64,000 nt of DNA from Dicaeum eximium (Eukaryota > Chordata > Aves > Passeriformes > Dicaeidae), in contig VWZP01002415.1 of assembly GCA_013396995.1 (NCBI GenBank), positions 2,641,667 through 2,705,666 of the forward strand, in the 5' to 3' direction. Both the position numbers and the translations under genes were made by a program. Of this stretch, positions 37,700 to 51,949 are shown in pieces (the stretch's first letter is position 1; every line of letters begins with the position of its first letter). The notes below the pieces were generated by a model that had not been told where the DNA came from, ran no database searches, and saw only the letters and a program-made list of their open reading frames with translations.

Positions 37700-40600
37700 C
37701 TGAAAAACAAACATCACATCCACATTAAAATAATCTCTATCTTTACAGATTATCTACTGTGTATCAACCAATTTAGAGTGATCCATGAAAGATAAATATG
37801 ATTATGCAATTAAATTTACAGTATATCAATTCCCATTCCAAGAGTAGCATTTTGCTTTTAAATTCAGAAATAAGACATGAAAATACAGAGATGAAATATG
37901 AGTAAGGGCAGTTAATAGATAATTTATTATGTGAATTTGCTGGTGTTTTTCAATGACCAAAAAGAAGTAACCCACTTCTTTAATTTATCTGTTTCATAAT
38001 GAGGAATCGTACTTCTAGAAGATATTGAGAAAATACCAATTTATTATACTTATCTAAAATTAAGGCTTTATATTTGGTATATAAAAATAGTTTTTACATT
38101 GCATACATCTGTATTTTTTTATCTCCAGGAAATTACTGATAGTTTTTTGCCATAGAAAACAGATTTCTTCAGAGCTGGGTCTTGCACAGAGAACATTGTG
38201 AGTACTATGTAGAGAGTTTCCAATTATAGATAAATAAAATGTTTAAGAAAGATTCCAGTCAAAATATAGAGTATTTTTCAACCTACTCTAAAGGTCTTTT
38301 TTTCTATTTCTTTAATGCAGTACAATATAAATAGCACATATCTACTTGAATGCACCTCAGTATAAAAGTTGTGACAAAATAAATAAATAAAGTCCAGTAT
38401 CATAGCAATCATTCCGTTTTCAGTTGTGCATTCATGTCTTATAACCAAATTGTTTTGGCACAAAGAAATATTCTACAAAAGCAAAGCATGTAAAAATTTC
38501 AAAATGGAAATTTAATACTTGGAGCTAGTACTAAAATACATGAAAGTTGAAAAACACAGCTTTAAAATGGCTTTAAAGGAAAGAGAACATTTGTATTTGA
38601 AACTCTACAAATATAGTAATAAAAAGACGAGAAAATATGGGGATGTGTGCTAAAGACAAGCACTCAGTTGAATAATTCTTAAATTGAGAGGTTAGCATTT
38701 TACCAAATATGTTTTTTCAAATAATAGCAAGTGAAAATCATTAAGGAGAAACTTACAAAGCAGTGCATGAAGACACATGGACATATATATATATATGTAC
38801 ACATATTATAAAAATAACTATGCATATTATTTGCATTTATACCTGAAGAGAAAAACATAAACATGCATAAAGAAAGAAGACTGATATTAAAGAAAAATAT
38901 CTGACGTTAACAGACCTTGACTGAAGAAGCCAAACCTTAGTCTTGGTGCCATATGCTCGAAGAATTTCAACATACAGAGTTTTAAGAGCTTTTCTGGATA
39001 ACTTCTATGCATAATAAATACATCATGCTGTCCTTGCCTTTAAAAGCTTGCCTACAGTTTGCACGTGGCTCTGTAAATTGCTAATCAGCTCCCAGTTTTG
39101 GGTGAGTTTTTTTTTTGGATGCAGGATTTCAGCAAACTGTGGCAAAGCGTTTACCCAAAGTAACTAACAGCCTTCTATCTCCTTGCAACTCATTAGTGTG
39201 CATACAGACATAGCACTGACTGCACTTGCTGATGGTCTGCAATACCAGTTTTTATCCTGTACTTTTTTACATTGCTCTCCTCCTCTCATGAAGACCACAA
39301 GGATATTGATATTGGCAATAATTAGGCAGCTTAGTATTAGTATTATCCTGAACCCAATCCTTTTTCAATGAGGCTTAATACTTCTATGTTTTGCTTAGTG
39401 TAAAGTGTTATCTTCATTGTAAAATGTATTTTGTTCTGAGAAATTGTAATGACAATCTTCTGAAAAACAAAAGAAGAACTCCTGGCTGTGGTATTATCCA
39501 AACAGTCTGCCAGGTATTCACAATTCAGAATAACTCTTACCTCCTAATATTTCCTCATCTCCTTATGCTTCTTTAGAAAATTAGTGTTTTTTTAATAATT
39601 TCAAATTTTACAAGATTTGTTTATATCTTTGATTTTTTGAATCTTAAATGCATTCTAAAGGGAGTATGAAGAAAGGGAGTATTTTCTCTTTTCTTACTAC
39701 ATAGCGAAAATAAACTAAATATTAGAATCGAGTAGCAGTGAAAGATGAATTGAAAGTAACAGCAAGTAAGAGTGAAGGTATTAAAATCAATTAATGAAGA
39801 TTAAAATATGCAAATCATGGTAAGCACCATATGGTAAAATATTCTTATGCATATAGATTTGAAGTATCTCCCTACAGTTGGAAAATAAGTTCCTCTCACG
39901 CACTGCAGATGGAATGACTACTTAAATAACTTAGTAAGAAAGGCAATGTCCATTTTTACAAAAAAAAAAAATATGCTATGATTGATTAAGCTATGAAATT
40001 AACTTTTGATTGAAGATGTCTTGATTTCCATTAATTTAAATCAAAGGTGAACAATATTTTTTGAAAAGTTTAACTACATAAACCTTAATTATAAGCTAAT
40101 GAGATGCATGGAAAATCTATGTAATGTGTTTGCATAAAGTCCTGTATTCAAAGAACTGTAATTTACATGTCAAGTGTCCCTTCACTAATGATTTTTAATA
40201 AGAATATTATACCTAACTATTGTCTTAATGCTTCCCAAAATGAGCAATAGCACAAAGAGTAAAGAAGCTTATTTAGGGATTACTTTAAATACAGTTTCTA
40301 TCAAATATGTACATATGATAATTAATGGCTTAGCATGCTAAGGTTTTCATCAGTAACTTTAGTATTAATGCATGTTGTGTTTATATATATAGATCCAGAT
40401 TAAAAAAATTATTATTTTTCTTATAGCATTCCTCATGCATCCTAACAGCCAAACAAGATGCACCACATGGAAACCTGAAATGAAAGAGGCATAATAATCA
40501 GCTGCTACTGTGACTCTGCAGTTGAAGGTGATGATTTCTTCTTCACCAAGCAAAATTTAGTAGTGAAGAAGAGGCAATGCAAAGTCAAATAATTGTGCAT

Positions 40601-40817
40601 CCAACTGCAACAAGGCCTGCTTACAAGTATGGTAAGCTGAAGAACGAAGATTCTTAAAGGATCTTTCAATTATGTATACCTTTATACAAAAGAAAATATG
40701 CTTCAAAAGACACCTGTAGTATAATAAATAAGTACCCCATACACATACATACATGAAGCACCATCAAAACAGAGACCATGAACAGCAGCCCTTTCTTTGG
40801 CATTCATGATTCTTTAC
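37700..40817 (-). other. ASCC3: ASCC3 intron, 3.1 kb
   Basis: This short intron has a GTAAAG donor and a TTTTTCAG acceptor. It is AT-rich, with an 18-nt alternating ACATATAT...ATGT palindrome at 38781-38798 and a poly-A run near 39960-39971. I recognise no mobile element or exon in it. Confidence 0.85.
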
Positions 40818-40994
40818 CTTATTGGCTGTCTTGATCCCTATAAAGGTTTGTCCCAGAGGTACAGGTCGGAAATGGCCATCAAAGTAGAATAATCCGATGT
40901 AGGGATTGACGTGTAGAAATGTAGCAACATCAAGATAATTGGGTAATGTAGCTGAAAGGCCCAAAATCCTAATCATGCTTTGTGTAGATTCAAC
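40818..40994 (-). CDS. ASCC3: ASCC3 exon (SAT motif III, linker to RecA2)
   Basis: This internal exon of 177 nt (59 codons, phase 0/0) continues directly from RTLRQ of the previous exon. It begins VESTQSMIRILGLSATLPNY, which contains helicase motif III (SAT), known in this family for coupling ATP hydrolysis to strand separation. It then reads LDVATFLHVNPYIGL, FYFDGHFRPVPLGQTF and IGIKTANK. The RPVPL segment is typical of Ski2-like/Brr2-like helicases, where it leads out of RecA1 towards RecA2. The acceptor is TTTTTTAATAG|GTTGAATC and the donor is AAG|GTAAAG, both canonical. Compared with the mammalian protein as I remember it, there are a few conservative changes (for example Y for F and H for R in the FDG segment). 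The frame is intact. The intron to the next exon is 3,118 bp. Confidence 0.96.
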
Positions 40995-42184
40995 CTATTA
41001 AAAAATCAGAAAAACTGTAGCTTTTCCAAGTGTTGTAAGCCAAGGAATCAAGCACAGAGTTTTAAAATATCCCTTATAAAACATTATTGTGAAAGAAACA
41101 GTTAATACTTTCTACAAAAGCTGAACAATGCATGTGAGTTAGTGATTATCCTGTATTGAAGAAACCAGTGCATTCCACAATTCCATAAAATCTTGCTTAC
41201 TCATCTTTCTATTTTATTGTACTTTTGCCCTCCAAAAGGTTAGCTAGTCATTAACTGACATGAAGGAACAATAGCAGAAAACTGGCTTTGTTAAGAAGGG
41301 ATAGTCCAATCTAAAGGCAAAACTGTGACACATTATTTGGTGTCTTTTCTTCCTTACTCCACATCAGACCACTCTTCTGGAAAGAAAAAGGCATCTAATT
41401 TGTGCCACTTCTCCATCTTAGGTTTTTGCTTCCACTACTCTCTTAGACAATGTATTCTAGCTCTCTGTAACTGGCATTTTCTTCTAATTTCTTCTTCTTT
41501 TTAAAAATCTTTAATTCCTCAAATGATTGGTTTCCCATTTAATAAGAGACAGAAATGGTGCTTCACAACTAAACATTCTATTCCATACAAAAGCCTGCAT
41601 ATTATATGTATTTTCAGGTAATTTTCAAAAAGAATGAAAGCACAGAGAGGACCTGAATGAACAAAGTACACAAGAATTTTCCCATTTCCTTCTGGAACAC
41701 TAAGAGTTGCGTAGGCTGGCTCACAACTAGCACAATAATTTAAAACCAGACTTCACAGTAATTTTATTATAAAGGCTTTTTAGGCACTGTAACTGAAGCC
41801 ATATATGACGTTCTCAACTAGTCTCAAATGGGTGCATATCTCAAGATGAGTAAACCACTACATTGCCTGGTGATAGACATGTTCTGTGGCAGAAATCTGG
41901 ACACTAAAACTGTGGCTGCAAACAGCTAAATGACACAGAAAACCTTCAGACCAATTCTGCACTTGCACAAGATTGCAACTTGCACAGTTTTCCAAAGGAA
42001 AGCCCCATGTACAATAAAATCTGATATGCAAGCGCAAACTGGGACAAATGAGAGATTTCATTTTCTGAAGTCTTCCATCTACAAGGAACAAAAGCAGTGT
42101 TCAAGAGCACAAGGAAGCTTTCTCACTTTTAACACATCTTTTTTTGGCTGGATATGTGATGACCTAAGGGCTACAGTCATCATC

Positions 42185-42540
42185 AACCACACGGTTTTGA
42201 GGTGTTTGAGGTTTGGGGTTTTTTTGAGAGGTGGAGAAGGTGTACAGGGTGGGTTGTTTCCTCTTTTGTCTGTTGGGGTTTTTCCGGTTTTGGCATGGTC
42301 CCATTGAGTACCACATCCTTCTGCACTGACCTTAGTGTCTGCAGGGCTGTTTCTCAGGTCTTTTTCCCTCCCAACTGCTGCACAGTGTTTTAACCCTTTC
42401 TTGAACATGCTTTACCAGAGGTGCCACCACCTCTGGGTGGTCGGAGCCCACTGTCAGCGGCCACATCTGGCTCCTTGAGCCACAGCCATTCCTTTGCCAA
42501 GGCCACACTGCAGCCCCTTCAGCCAGCACCTGAACATCTG
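42185..42540 (-). mobile_element. Avian ERV LTR-like fragment
   Basis: On the minus strand the order GGTGGTGGCACCTCTGGTAA, AACACTGTGCAGCAGTTGGG, then CCTGCAGACACTAAGGTCAG resembles a segment of an abundant avian endogenous retrovirus. In that family I recall '...GGTAGCACCTCTGGGATAAC...' and '...CTGCAGACACCAAGGTCAGTG...'. The fragment is GC-richer than the flanks. No viral protein is recognisable. Borders are approximate, and the assignment rests on recall of the family. Confidence 0.55.
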
Positions 42541-43129
42541 TGGTGCAAATGTTTTAACTTACTTAGTGTTTATACACTCTATTTTTAAGCTTGAATCTGT
42601 AAGCACAATTACCACTTGCTGATATATGTATCCCATAGATTGCTCACAATTGCCTGATAATAAGTACAGCAATCTTAAAGTGTAACTGAGCTCTCATCTG
42701 GAAAACATTACTTGATTTTGCTAAATTCAATAACATTTTTTTTCAAATCTCCTAAGAGCCTGAAAGCACTAGTTTGAAAGTATGCTCAATTCCATCTGAA
42801 GGCAAGAAAGCATTTCAAGTATTTAAACAATTAACAAGAACACTGCTTAATAACCATGGACATATGTATTTTTACAGCAATTAAATGTAAGATGTTTTTT
42901 CAAAGATTTCTTTTAGAATAAAAACAGTGCCTAGAGTACACTTACAATTTACTGAGAGTTGCCACTTTCAAAACCTTAGTAAAACAAAGAAGCCACTTAA
43001 TGTCACTGACCTGGCAGCTGACCCTTGAGCTACAGGACATTGAAAACCCTGAATTAACACTCACATGACAACTGAAGCTGAAGTTAACACAAGCAAGTAA
43101 TTAAGGTTACTAATATATTTAGAGCACAT

Positions 43130-43500
43130 TTTTTAAACCCCTTCCATTAGACCAGGTTGTTCAGGGCCGCAGCACTTCAAGAGATAGGACATCCACATCT
43201 CTGGGAAACTTATTCCAGTGCCTCACCACCTTCACAATCAAGTACATCTTCCTCATGTCCAAACAAAACCTACTCTCAGTTTAAAGCCACTACAGCCCTT
43301 GTAAAAAGTCCCTCTTCAGCTTTCTTCTAAGTGCCCTTCAGGTACTGAAAAGTAGTAAGATGATCCAGGTGCCTTCATTTCTCCAGACTGAACACTCCCA
43401 TTTCTCTCAGCTTTTCCCCAAGGGGAAGGTACTCTATCCCTCTAATCATCTTAATAAGACTCTAAATCATTCCATCAATTTCCCTAAGTTCTTTAGAGGC
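43130..43500 (-). mobile_element. CR1 LINE 3' region
   Basis: The plus strand reads CTTCCATTAGACCAGGTTGT, later ATTCCAGTGCCTCACCACCT, then the TTTAAAGCCACTACAGCCCT and TTCATTTCTCCAGACTGAAC segments. This is the antisense of the CR1 3' region in the correct order. The last few tens of bases of the 3' terminus and everything upstream in ORF2 are missing. Confidence 0.85.
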
Positions 43501-44599
43501 CATGCAAACAAAACAAAACAAAATCTTTATTTTTTTACCATCTACTTTTGCTCATCAAAAACATATATCATTTATATACATATATAAAATAATCAAGATG
43601 CAAAAAGAGGGACACACACTAAAATAAAAAAATGTATCATAACAAGCCTTCCAAATTTTATATGTCCAGGTCAAATTCAAACTGTAAACTATACACCTAT
43701 ATGTTTAGTTTATGCACATCATCATATGCTGATAGAGAACAAAGGGCTTTTACTCTTTTAATTATACATGGCAATATAAAAACAGCAGTGACTAAAACTG
43801 CTAAACTTAAAAAATAAAAAAAACCCAAAAAACAAGACCACCTGAATATGCAACCATAACACAATTTATTTTTTGTATTTTCTCTGTGATTATAATTCAG
43901 TTTCAACTATGTATCTATTATTCATCTATCCAAGCACTATAGACACCTGATTTTCCATAATGGTTTTTAGAATTCTAACGCATTTTTATAACAGAGTTCT
44001 CTGCACATTTTTCAACTACTTTTTTGACTTCCCCTTGAAGAGCAAGCACTAACATCTTTTACTCTCAGGTGCTTCTAAAGAACAGTAAGCCTTGAAAGTG
44101 TACAGATGCCTTTTGTAAATACAGATCTTTCAAAAATTAGTATTTTTCAACTACTGGATCACTTATTATTTGATCCTAGAAGCCCCAACTAGAGATTATA
44201 CCTTCATATACAAGAAACCATGAACCCACAGCCTTTTCCTGAAATGGCAGGAGAAATAACTGATAACACAATTAGGATGACAAAGTTTTTTCTTTACATT
44301 GCATATTGGTGGCTGGTGGTAGGCAGCTAAGTGCCTTTTCTTCACTACTGAAATACAGCCTCTAACATTTCATTCTTTGTATGTGTTTAATTATCCCAGT
44401 AAAATAATAAGAACCATTTGAAACTTACAAGGCTTTCCTTGAAAACCTTGAAAACCTGAACTGACACATCAGATTCTTTAAAAGCCTTACGATGTTTCAT
44501 TGGTTTGATGTTACACTGGAAGTGAGCAATAAAATTGCCATTCCTGTATTTAATTGACATATCTAATTAGTATATCTAATTCAGAAACATTCTTGATGG

Positions 44600-45120
44600 C
44601 ATGTGAAGAATTCACAGCATTCACAGAACACGATTACCACACCATGAAATTCCATGTATGCAGAAAAAAACAATCAGAAATAGCTATCCCAGTATCGATT
44701 TCCACGCAAGAATCATCTGCGCTTCCGCGGTAAATGATAAAGGATCAGGTATGGGAAGTGCCTCTCTGGATTGTAAATTGATCACAGCAGGATCATTTTC
44801 TTCCTAATAGGTTTTAAGATTTGCATATCATCTTGTTACATTACAGCCGCCACTTGAGAGCATACAGAGTGTGCACGGAGATACTCTTTTATCTGACTTC
44901 TAAAGTTCTTCCTGAACTTTGTGATCTTGGCAGCCTTCCCATTTCCATGTATTAAAATATCACATTCACAGAATGAATTACAATCGAGCTAGAAAGCGCA
45001 TCTCTGATTGTTCAACTTGAGCACAGAATTAAGTGAAGCAGACAAGTTTACACATTTTAATCTTTGAAGAATTGTCTGCTGGTTAGAAATTAATCTGATA
45101 TTCAGACGACCCAGGATCAG
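44600..45120. promoter_or_regulatory. Candidate conserved noncoding element (CpG-enriched, octamer site)
   Basis: About eleven CpG dinucleotides fall in 44581-45120, including CTGCGCTTCCGCGG at about 44719-44732, against almost none in neighbouring intron. An exact POU octamer in reverse (ATTTGCAT) lies at 44819-44826, and homeodomain-type TAAT/ATTA cores are present. No repeat family or ORF explains it. Function is inferred from composition only. Confidence 0.4.
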
Positions 45121-47639
45121 TTCAACACACCCTCTACAGTCAGTCTTTATGCCCTTCAGATGACTAAAGACAAGATACTCAGAAAATTAGACACAAGCAT
45201 TTCTTAGTTTTTAGTGCAGATGTGCAAGAAGATGAACCTTAACTTAGGCTCCTGAGTCCCCTGTTCAGTGGTAGTAAGAATGAAATACTACATACAGGGA
45301 TTCACATTAGTTATTAGTTGGATATTATCCTACCCATAGAATGGCTTTGTCTCACTCTCTCACAGGATCTGTGCTATTTATCCAAAAGAAAGGAGAAAGA
45401 GAAATGGAAAAATAATTGAGTAGGGCTCAGAGCATTAAAAATAAAAAAATTTAAATGTTTCAAAATTACTAAGCAGGAAGTTTGTTAGAATGTTTTAGCA
45501 GTGTTTATTTGTTTATTGCTATATTGTTTACTAGCAATGAAAGAGTTAAATTGTCAATAAGTCCACATAGGTGCAGTTGTCTAGTTTTAAGAACAGCAAT
45601 GGAAAAAACAGTGAAATTGCAAAACCAAAGTACATAGTAAAATGCAATTACTAATACAGTTTTGAAGATTCTATATAGGACGTTATCTACAACTCACTCT
45701 GCACGGAATGCATTTGTTACTAGGCAACCATCTAGTTAAGTAATTTTATTAGTTTTACTCTGCATCCAATGAACCCTGAAAATACTGTGATCTCAGTCCT
45801 CCATTTAGAATATATTTAAAAAGCTAGAGGTACTGAAAAAATGTAACCATGCAGAAAGCACTAAGCCATTAGAAGCTATATTATTCTCCCTTGGCTAAAT
45901 ATTAGGTATGCATTACTTTGTCTTAAGAAATGACATTTTGCATATATCTGTTAAGGGATTTCTATACCTGGCACAGTGTCAGTTTTTTCTCACTGACAGA
46001 ATGCCTTTTCATGCTATGCTTACTGTTTTGTTCCCAAACTAAAAAACAAAAATACCTCTGAACCTATCTACAAAGCAGTTTCACTGCTTTACCGTAATAT
46101 GAAAGACCACAAAATGTATGAAAATCACTATTATATTTTTAAACTCCACAGGTGTATCACTAAAATTGAAAACCAGTTACCTATCAATAATAAAAAATGA
46201 GATGCAGAATGACTTCTTGACACCCCTTCCATGCACAGTAAGAAAAAAGCTTCTGAAAATTAATCAAAATGTCTGATACAGAGCATTTTCCAAACAATGA
46301 AGATTAGGTTTTGTTTTAAAAAAGTAATTTTTACACAACTACAAGGTTGTGCAAAAGGTAACAAGATAGACTTAGACTCATATAAGAATAATTAGACATA
46401 CAGCTGCACAACATTCTGCCTAAAAATAACCACACAGAGTAGCAAGAAAACATGTATTAAATTTACCACAATCTGACGAACTGACAGATTTTAAAAGAAC
46501 GTATAATTGAAAAACAGCCATTAAAAAGGGATTCCTCCAACCTCTTTTTAAGCCCAACACTATTCTGTAGTTTTATTGATGATATGCAGTACAAAACAAC
46601 TGGTGACAAGAAAGGCAGGTGATGGGCAGAATTAATATAACTGATGTGTGTGTCAGCCATACAGATAAATCTAGGTCGATAGCGCCGTTCAAACTAAATT
46701 TCTGTTCACTTAGCTCATTCTATAACAGGCCATAGCTGCAAAGTGAGACACTAGTCTCAGGAAACATTCTTATATCAATGAGCTAATCCTGCAGCAACTA
46801 TTAAGAGGTTTGTTTGATGATTTAACAAACAAGTACCTCAATGCAAGCCCTGAAGATGTGTGAGCAATTTCAGTAGATGCAGTTCTTAAAGGCATAAAAG
46901 GGATAGAAATGCATAATTGAAGGGAATCACTCTACCTCTGTATTTGCCAGCACCAAACTAACACACAAGTTCTATCTATATCCAGTTTTGCTGACATATT
47001 TTACAAATACAATCATGAATATAGAAAGTCCAGTGAAAAAAACTGCCACAATACTATCGTTTGTTACAGAAAAGTTATTGCAGAAGGCTTCAGTAACCTT
47101 GTTTGGTTTAGCCTTTAATTAAAGATGCTGAGAACTTGATTAGTTTATACATGGAATATCAAAGAGACAAAAGACTAACAGAAGTCACACAAGATGAGAA
47201 CTGAAGAACGAAATGAAATCCCAATGTCATTCTTGTCCCAAAAGACCCTTATAGGAACTACAGTGGGCTACCATTTGACACAAGAGATACAGATCTAAGC
47301 AGCTGGTTTTATGTCAATAGCTATCAGTCGACTTTTTTTTTTAAACTGATCAAATTATCAAAATCAAGAATGGGATTCCAAGCACATAAAAATCCCAAAT
47401 TTGATAACAATTAGACATTTGGCTTTGGGTGGTAAACATCTGAACTGTTTGCCAATGATCTCTAGTAAGAGCAAAAGAGCAAATGAAAGAAATGGAAAAA
47501 AATAGGTAGCGGAAATAAGGTGGCACTACAGATAGTGAAAATGCAAAGAAAGAACAAAGAAAACTACAATATAGCTGAAAGGGAAAGCTCCTTAAACAAG
47601 GTAGCATGAGGGAAAAAGCTCAGAAAGGAAACATGAGAA

Positions 47640-47860
47640 TTTTCTAAGGGAAGAAGAACTCCAGCATCTCGTGGTCACTGCAGTCCAAGCTGCCTTTGAT
47701 CTTCACATCCCCAAAAAGCCCCTCCTTTCTTGATGACTAAAAGGTACAGCATAGCATCCTTCCTTGTTGAGTCCTCTATTGCCTGGAGGAGGCCTTTCTC
47801 ATCAAGGTATTCCAGGAATCTCCAGTTTTCCTTGTACTTCTGTGTTATCCCACCTATACT
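47640..47860 (-). mobile_element. CR1 LINE fragment, endonuclease end
   Basis: The plus strand has ACTCCAGCATCTCGTGGTCA, CTGCAGTCCAAGCTGCC, and a TACAGCATAGCATCC segment. These are the antisense of the CR1 endonuclease end, where the sense protein reads SDHEMLEF. It is about 220 bp, with no CR1 3' end attached. Confidence 0.78.
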
Positions 47861-50800
47861 AATAGTAACTTTGTTGATCTAATACAAAAACATAAAGCAA
47901 CTGAAACTTAAACTTGAAGAATGGGACAGTGCTGAGAAGAATATTTGTACATCTAAGATGGCAGTTTTGGTATCCCAAAATCTGAGAAAGCTTTTAATAT
48001 GGATTTTCTTTTATTTAATTTATCATTCACATATTGAGAGCAGGTATAAAAACTTGTGTATAACTCAAGTATAGTATTCAATATGCTTTTTTGGTGAAAA
48101 AATACCCATAAGCAGCAAGGAAGTAATCAAAATCTCTGAATAATTATAACAGAATAATTCAGCGGCCTGTAAAAATTGTCAATTTTTTTCTTTCAAGCTA
48201 ATAACCTTAGCATATTACAGTAGTGTGGAAAGTTTGATTAAAAAGTTTAAGCATTTCAGTTTTATATCTGCATTATGCTCTGGACTAAAACTTTAAACAT
48301 CAAAGCTATAAATTAGATTAAAATAAGTTGTTTGATGTTATACCTATAGTACATAACAGAGCTCAGAGCAATTTTCCCACCAAAATGTTTAGCAAAGTCA
48401 ATTTAAATCACTTGCAAAAACATTCTTTAAAATTTGAAAAGTGCAAACATGCACAAATATGCCCTTCATTCTGCTACAAGTAAAACTGTCAGCAATTCCA
48501 ATATATATGCTCCTTCCAGGTTTAAATAAAACCTAATTCTAAAAATGCCATAAGTTAAAATGAGCGTGTTAAAGTCTTACAGTAAGTGGTGTGACTCAGT
48601 GCTCATCTGGGGGAAAGTACATCAATCATTCAAGTATTTTGAGGTACAAATTAGGACAGACAGGATATTCCTGCTTTAAGAATGAATTTGGGTAGCTGTA
48701 TTTTTACCTCATATCAATACTGATCTCAAAACATTCTTTTCTGGCACAGTTGTAGGCCCAAGTACCTAACTGAATACTAATTCTTAAAAAGACAGAAAAC
48801 CCCCCAATCCACTGTCTTTTTTTCTCTTGTACACCATCTAAACAGAACACCCCTCATACCTCCAATGAAACAAGATAGCTGCTTTTTCTCTAATAAGAAA
48901 AAGCAGGATAACAAACCCTGCAAAAGGTAAAAGGCACTACACTATACATCCTGACCTGCACAGGAATCATGACATCATCTCATATACAAGCTAGGGAAGC
49001 ACGATCCAGATGGAACTACAGGTACATGCATTATTAGAGTTGTTATTAGTGATTTATGGAAAAGGCTGAAGTAGTATTCAAAGGAATTTATCCCAGTTCT
49101 GTTCTGGAAGTGATAGAAGAAATGACTGTTCCAGGTCAGATAAAAATTCTACTACTTGAATGCACTGTCTCCTGCAGGAGCCAAAAGTGACAGTACAGCA
49201 AGTGGGAAAATGTCAATGATAGTTACCAAAATAGATCTCAGTTACTACAGCCTCCAGTTCTGATCTAGTGACTACTACTCTCCAATACATTTTTCTTTGA
49301 ATTATTTGTCCCTCTACTATAAATTAAGAAAAAATAGACAATATTTTGCATGTCTGAAACCAGCATACAGATCAGGTAATTGACTTCAGCAATTATTGCA
49401 CTGCTATAATTGACATAAAGATATTTCAGATTAATATTGTCCTTGGGGTATTTTTTGTTTTTCAAAAAGTGAATAATTATTCTTAATTCCTGTGTGCATG
49501 AATGCTGAACAAGTATGATATTTTTATAGATATTAATGAAAATTAAGTTCTATGACTACTTTCAGAAAGGTTGGAGAGGAGATTGAAATCATTGAAGACA
49601 GAAGAACATTCTTCAGGGATGGGCTGAATATCCTGGCTATTTTTCATGCTCCGGAGACATTAATGAACTTGTATCAAAATACATAAAATGGAATTATGGG
49701 TAAGGAACAAAACCAAGGAAATGTAACAATATATTTTTTTCCTTACAAAGTAATATTATTATCTATTATAATCTGTAACAGTATTTTCACTAAACTCCAG
49801 GGAAATTATCCTGAAATTAGAAACATTATGTTAATTTTCTTTCTTAACTGTGTAAAAGTTCCAGTAACTTCATAGTTGTGGATGTATACTGCAAACTTCA
49901 TAGAACTATGCCTGCAAGCTCAGATGCTGAAGTATAACATTTCAGTATAATTTTAAAAAGTAATCCTCTTATTATTTGCTTTCATATTAAAAAAACAAAA
50001 CAACTGTACAAAACATCTCACATTTCTCTGTCCCTGGGCTCTCTGGGAGGCTTGCAATTTGAAACATTTTTGTCAGCAATGGTTTTCTACAGCACAATTC
50101 TAAAAAATTCTACGAGTAATTTTTCTTTTTTTTTAAGTGTGGGTTTTTTCAGTGTTCCTTTATACTGTAAATTTTCTCTCTCCTAAGCTACCTACTTGTA
50201 AAGATACATATGGGTCTCCATTACTGTCTTTCTTACCAAATTAGAATAAATAAGGTGATGAGATGGTCAGTTTCAAGACTTGTGTATTGCTTTATTTCCC
50301 AACTGTTTCACTTAAGGAAGGGTTACAACTAGATAGCTTCAGCTCCAGATGAATTAAATTCCAACTCGGTAGGTAAAACAAATCTTGAAATCCTAGGAGA
50401 TTAAAACACCCTTTTTTAAAAGAGCTATTTTTAAAATGAGTGCTGAAGCAAGACAGTGCTATATTACAATAAATGCACTAAAGATAGGATTCATTACCCA
50501 AGACATAATTGCCTCAGACTTTATATTCCTTAAGTTACCTGTGCAGGCTTGACAGACTCAAAAGGGAAGGATCTATGGGAGATTTGTGTCCAAACAAAGC
50601 AGAAACGGAATTACTCATCCAAGCTGAGTAATGTAGAACAGATAAAATGGCTCTTAACATCTGTTTTGGACAGCTGAAGCCTATCTTACAAGTCTTAGAA
50701 AATTTCACAGTAAGAAATGAGTAGGTCTTGCAAACTGACATGAAGAAAACGATTATCATGGTCACTGCTAAAACCTGACATGCTTTACTATAAAGACACC

Positions 50801-51949
50801 TAAGGAAAACAAGGTTATCAGAACCATTTAAGGAAGAAAATATGACATCAAACAGCTAAAGTTTAGTGCCTTTGAGGTAGTCTAAACTCAGCTTCTTCTA
50901 AAGAATTGTTACTTATATTGTTCTTTATACAGGAACTTTTCACTTGCTGTATGGGATTAGAGCAGACAACCATTTCGTTCTGTTCTTAGCAGAGTTGGGA
51001 TCAGATGATTCAAAAAGCTTTAACAAGGTTAGTATACCCTTACCAAGAAAAAAAAGCATCTTGAAAGCTAAAACACTTTAAACATTTAACATACTACAAA
51101 CAGAGCTAAAAAACCACTGTTTCATTTTAATTTGTTACAGGATACTTGTATGGATAGAGTTTTGCTCTTCATGAGGGAAAAAAATTGCACTCCATCCTCC
51201 CTCTCTTCCCATTATTCATTTATCCTAAACCCTTCCTTTTTATTATCCTCAAATTCCATGTTTTACTTTACTCGTAAAACCACATCCCACCATTGAGACC
51301 AATCTTATTTATTGCCTAACTCTGAATTCTTCTTTTGTAAAAGATTCAAGAAAAAAATCCCTTTTATCTTTTTTCCATTTCAAATCTTGGTATTTAGAAA
51401 ATACCATTAAATCATGGGGAAAAACAAAAGGACCATTTATGTTAGACTAAAAATTATGTAGTATTTTTCTAGCAGCGCTGAAAGTTTTACCTAGATTTAA
51501 GACACTACTCTTAATTAAAACAAAAAAGAAATTCTCCTAGGAAAACTGCTAATTGAAAATGAGCATTCCTGGCAAGAAAATAATTTCAATTTTGGTTGTG
51601 CTAAAGCATTAGCCTGATTATTATTTGCTTAAAAATGTTTAATTTTCCTGTTACTTTTACAGCAGAATAAATTAGGCAAATAAATTATAAGTAAAGAAAC
51701 AGCACTGTAATAAACTATGCATCTTGGGAATTTGATAGGTGATATAATACAGAAAGGAAGGTAGAAGACAAAAAATTTCCACATTCCAAATACTCAGCTT
51801 TAAAACAGAACAGCTATAAAATAAATTGTAAACTGCCTTAGCATTTCTATTTAATTGTCTACGCATGTTACCCTTTACAGTGATATCTATTGATTCTTGA
51901 CCAAAACAAATTTTGAAGTTATTATTTTTGAATTTTTTTTCTCTGTTAC

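Larger units (their letters stand above)
40995..51949 (-). other. ASCC3: ASCC3 intron, 11.0 kb
   Basis: This intron lies between the DEVH exon and the SAT exon, with a GTAACAG donor and a TTTTAATAG acceptor. It contains an LTR-like fragment (42185-42540), CR1 fragments (43130-43500 and 47640-47860) and a CpG-enriched candidate regulatory block (44600-45120). A smaller CpG cluster lies near 46670-46695. The remaining sequence is AT-rich, and I see no gene in it. Confidence 0.85.
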
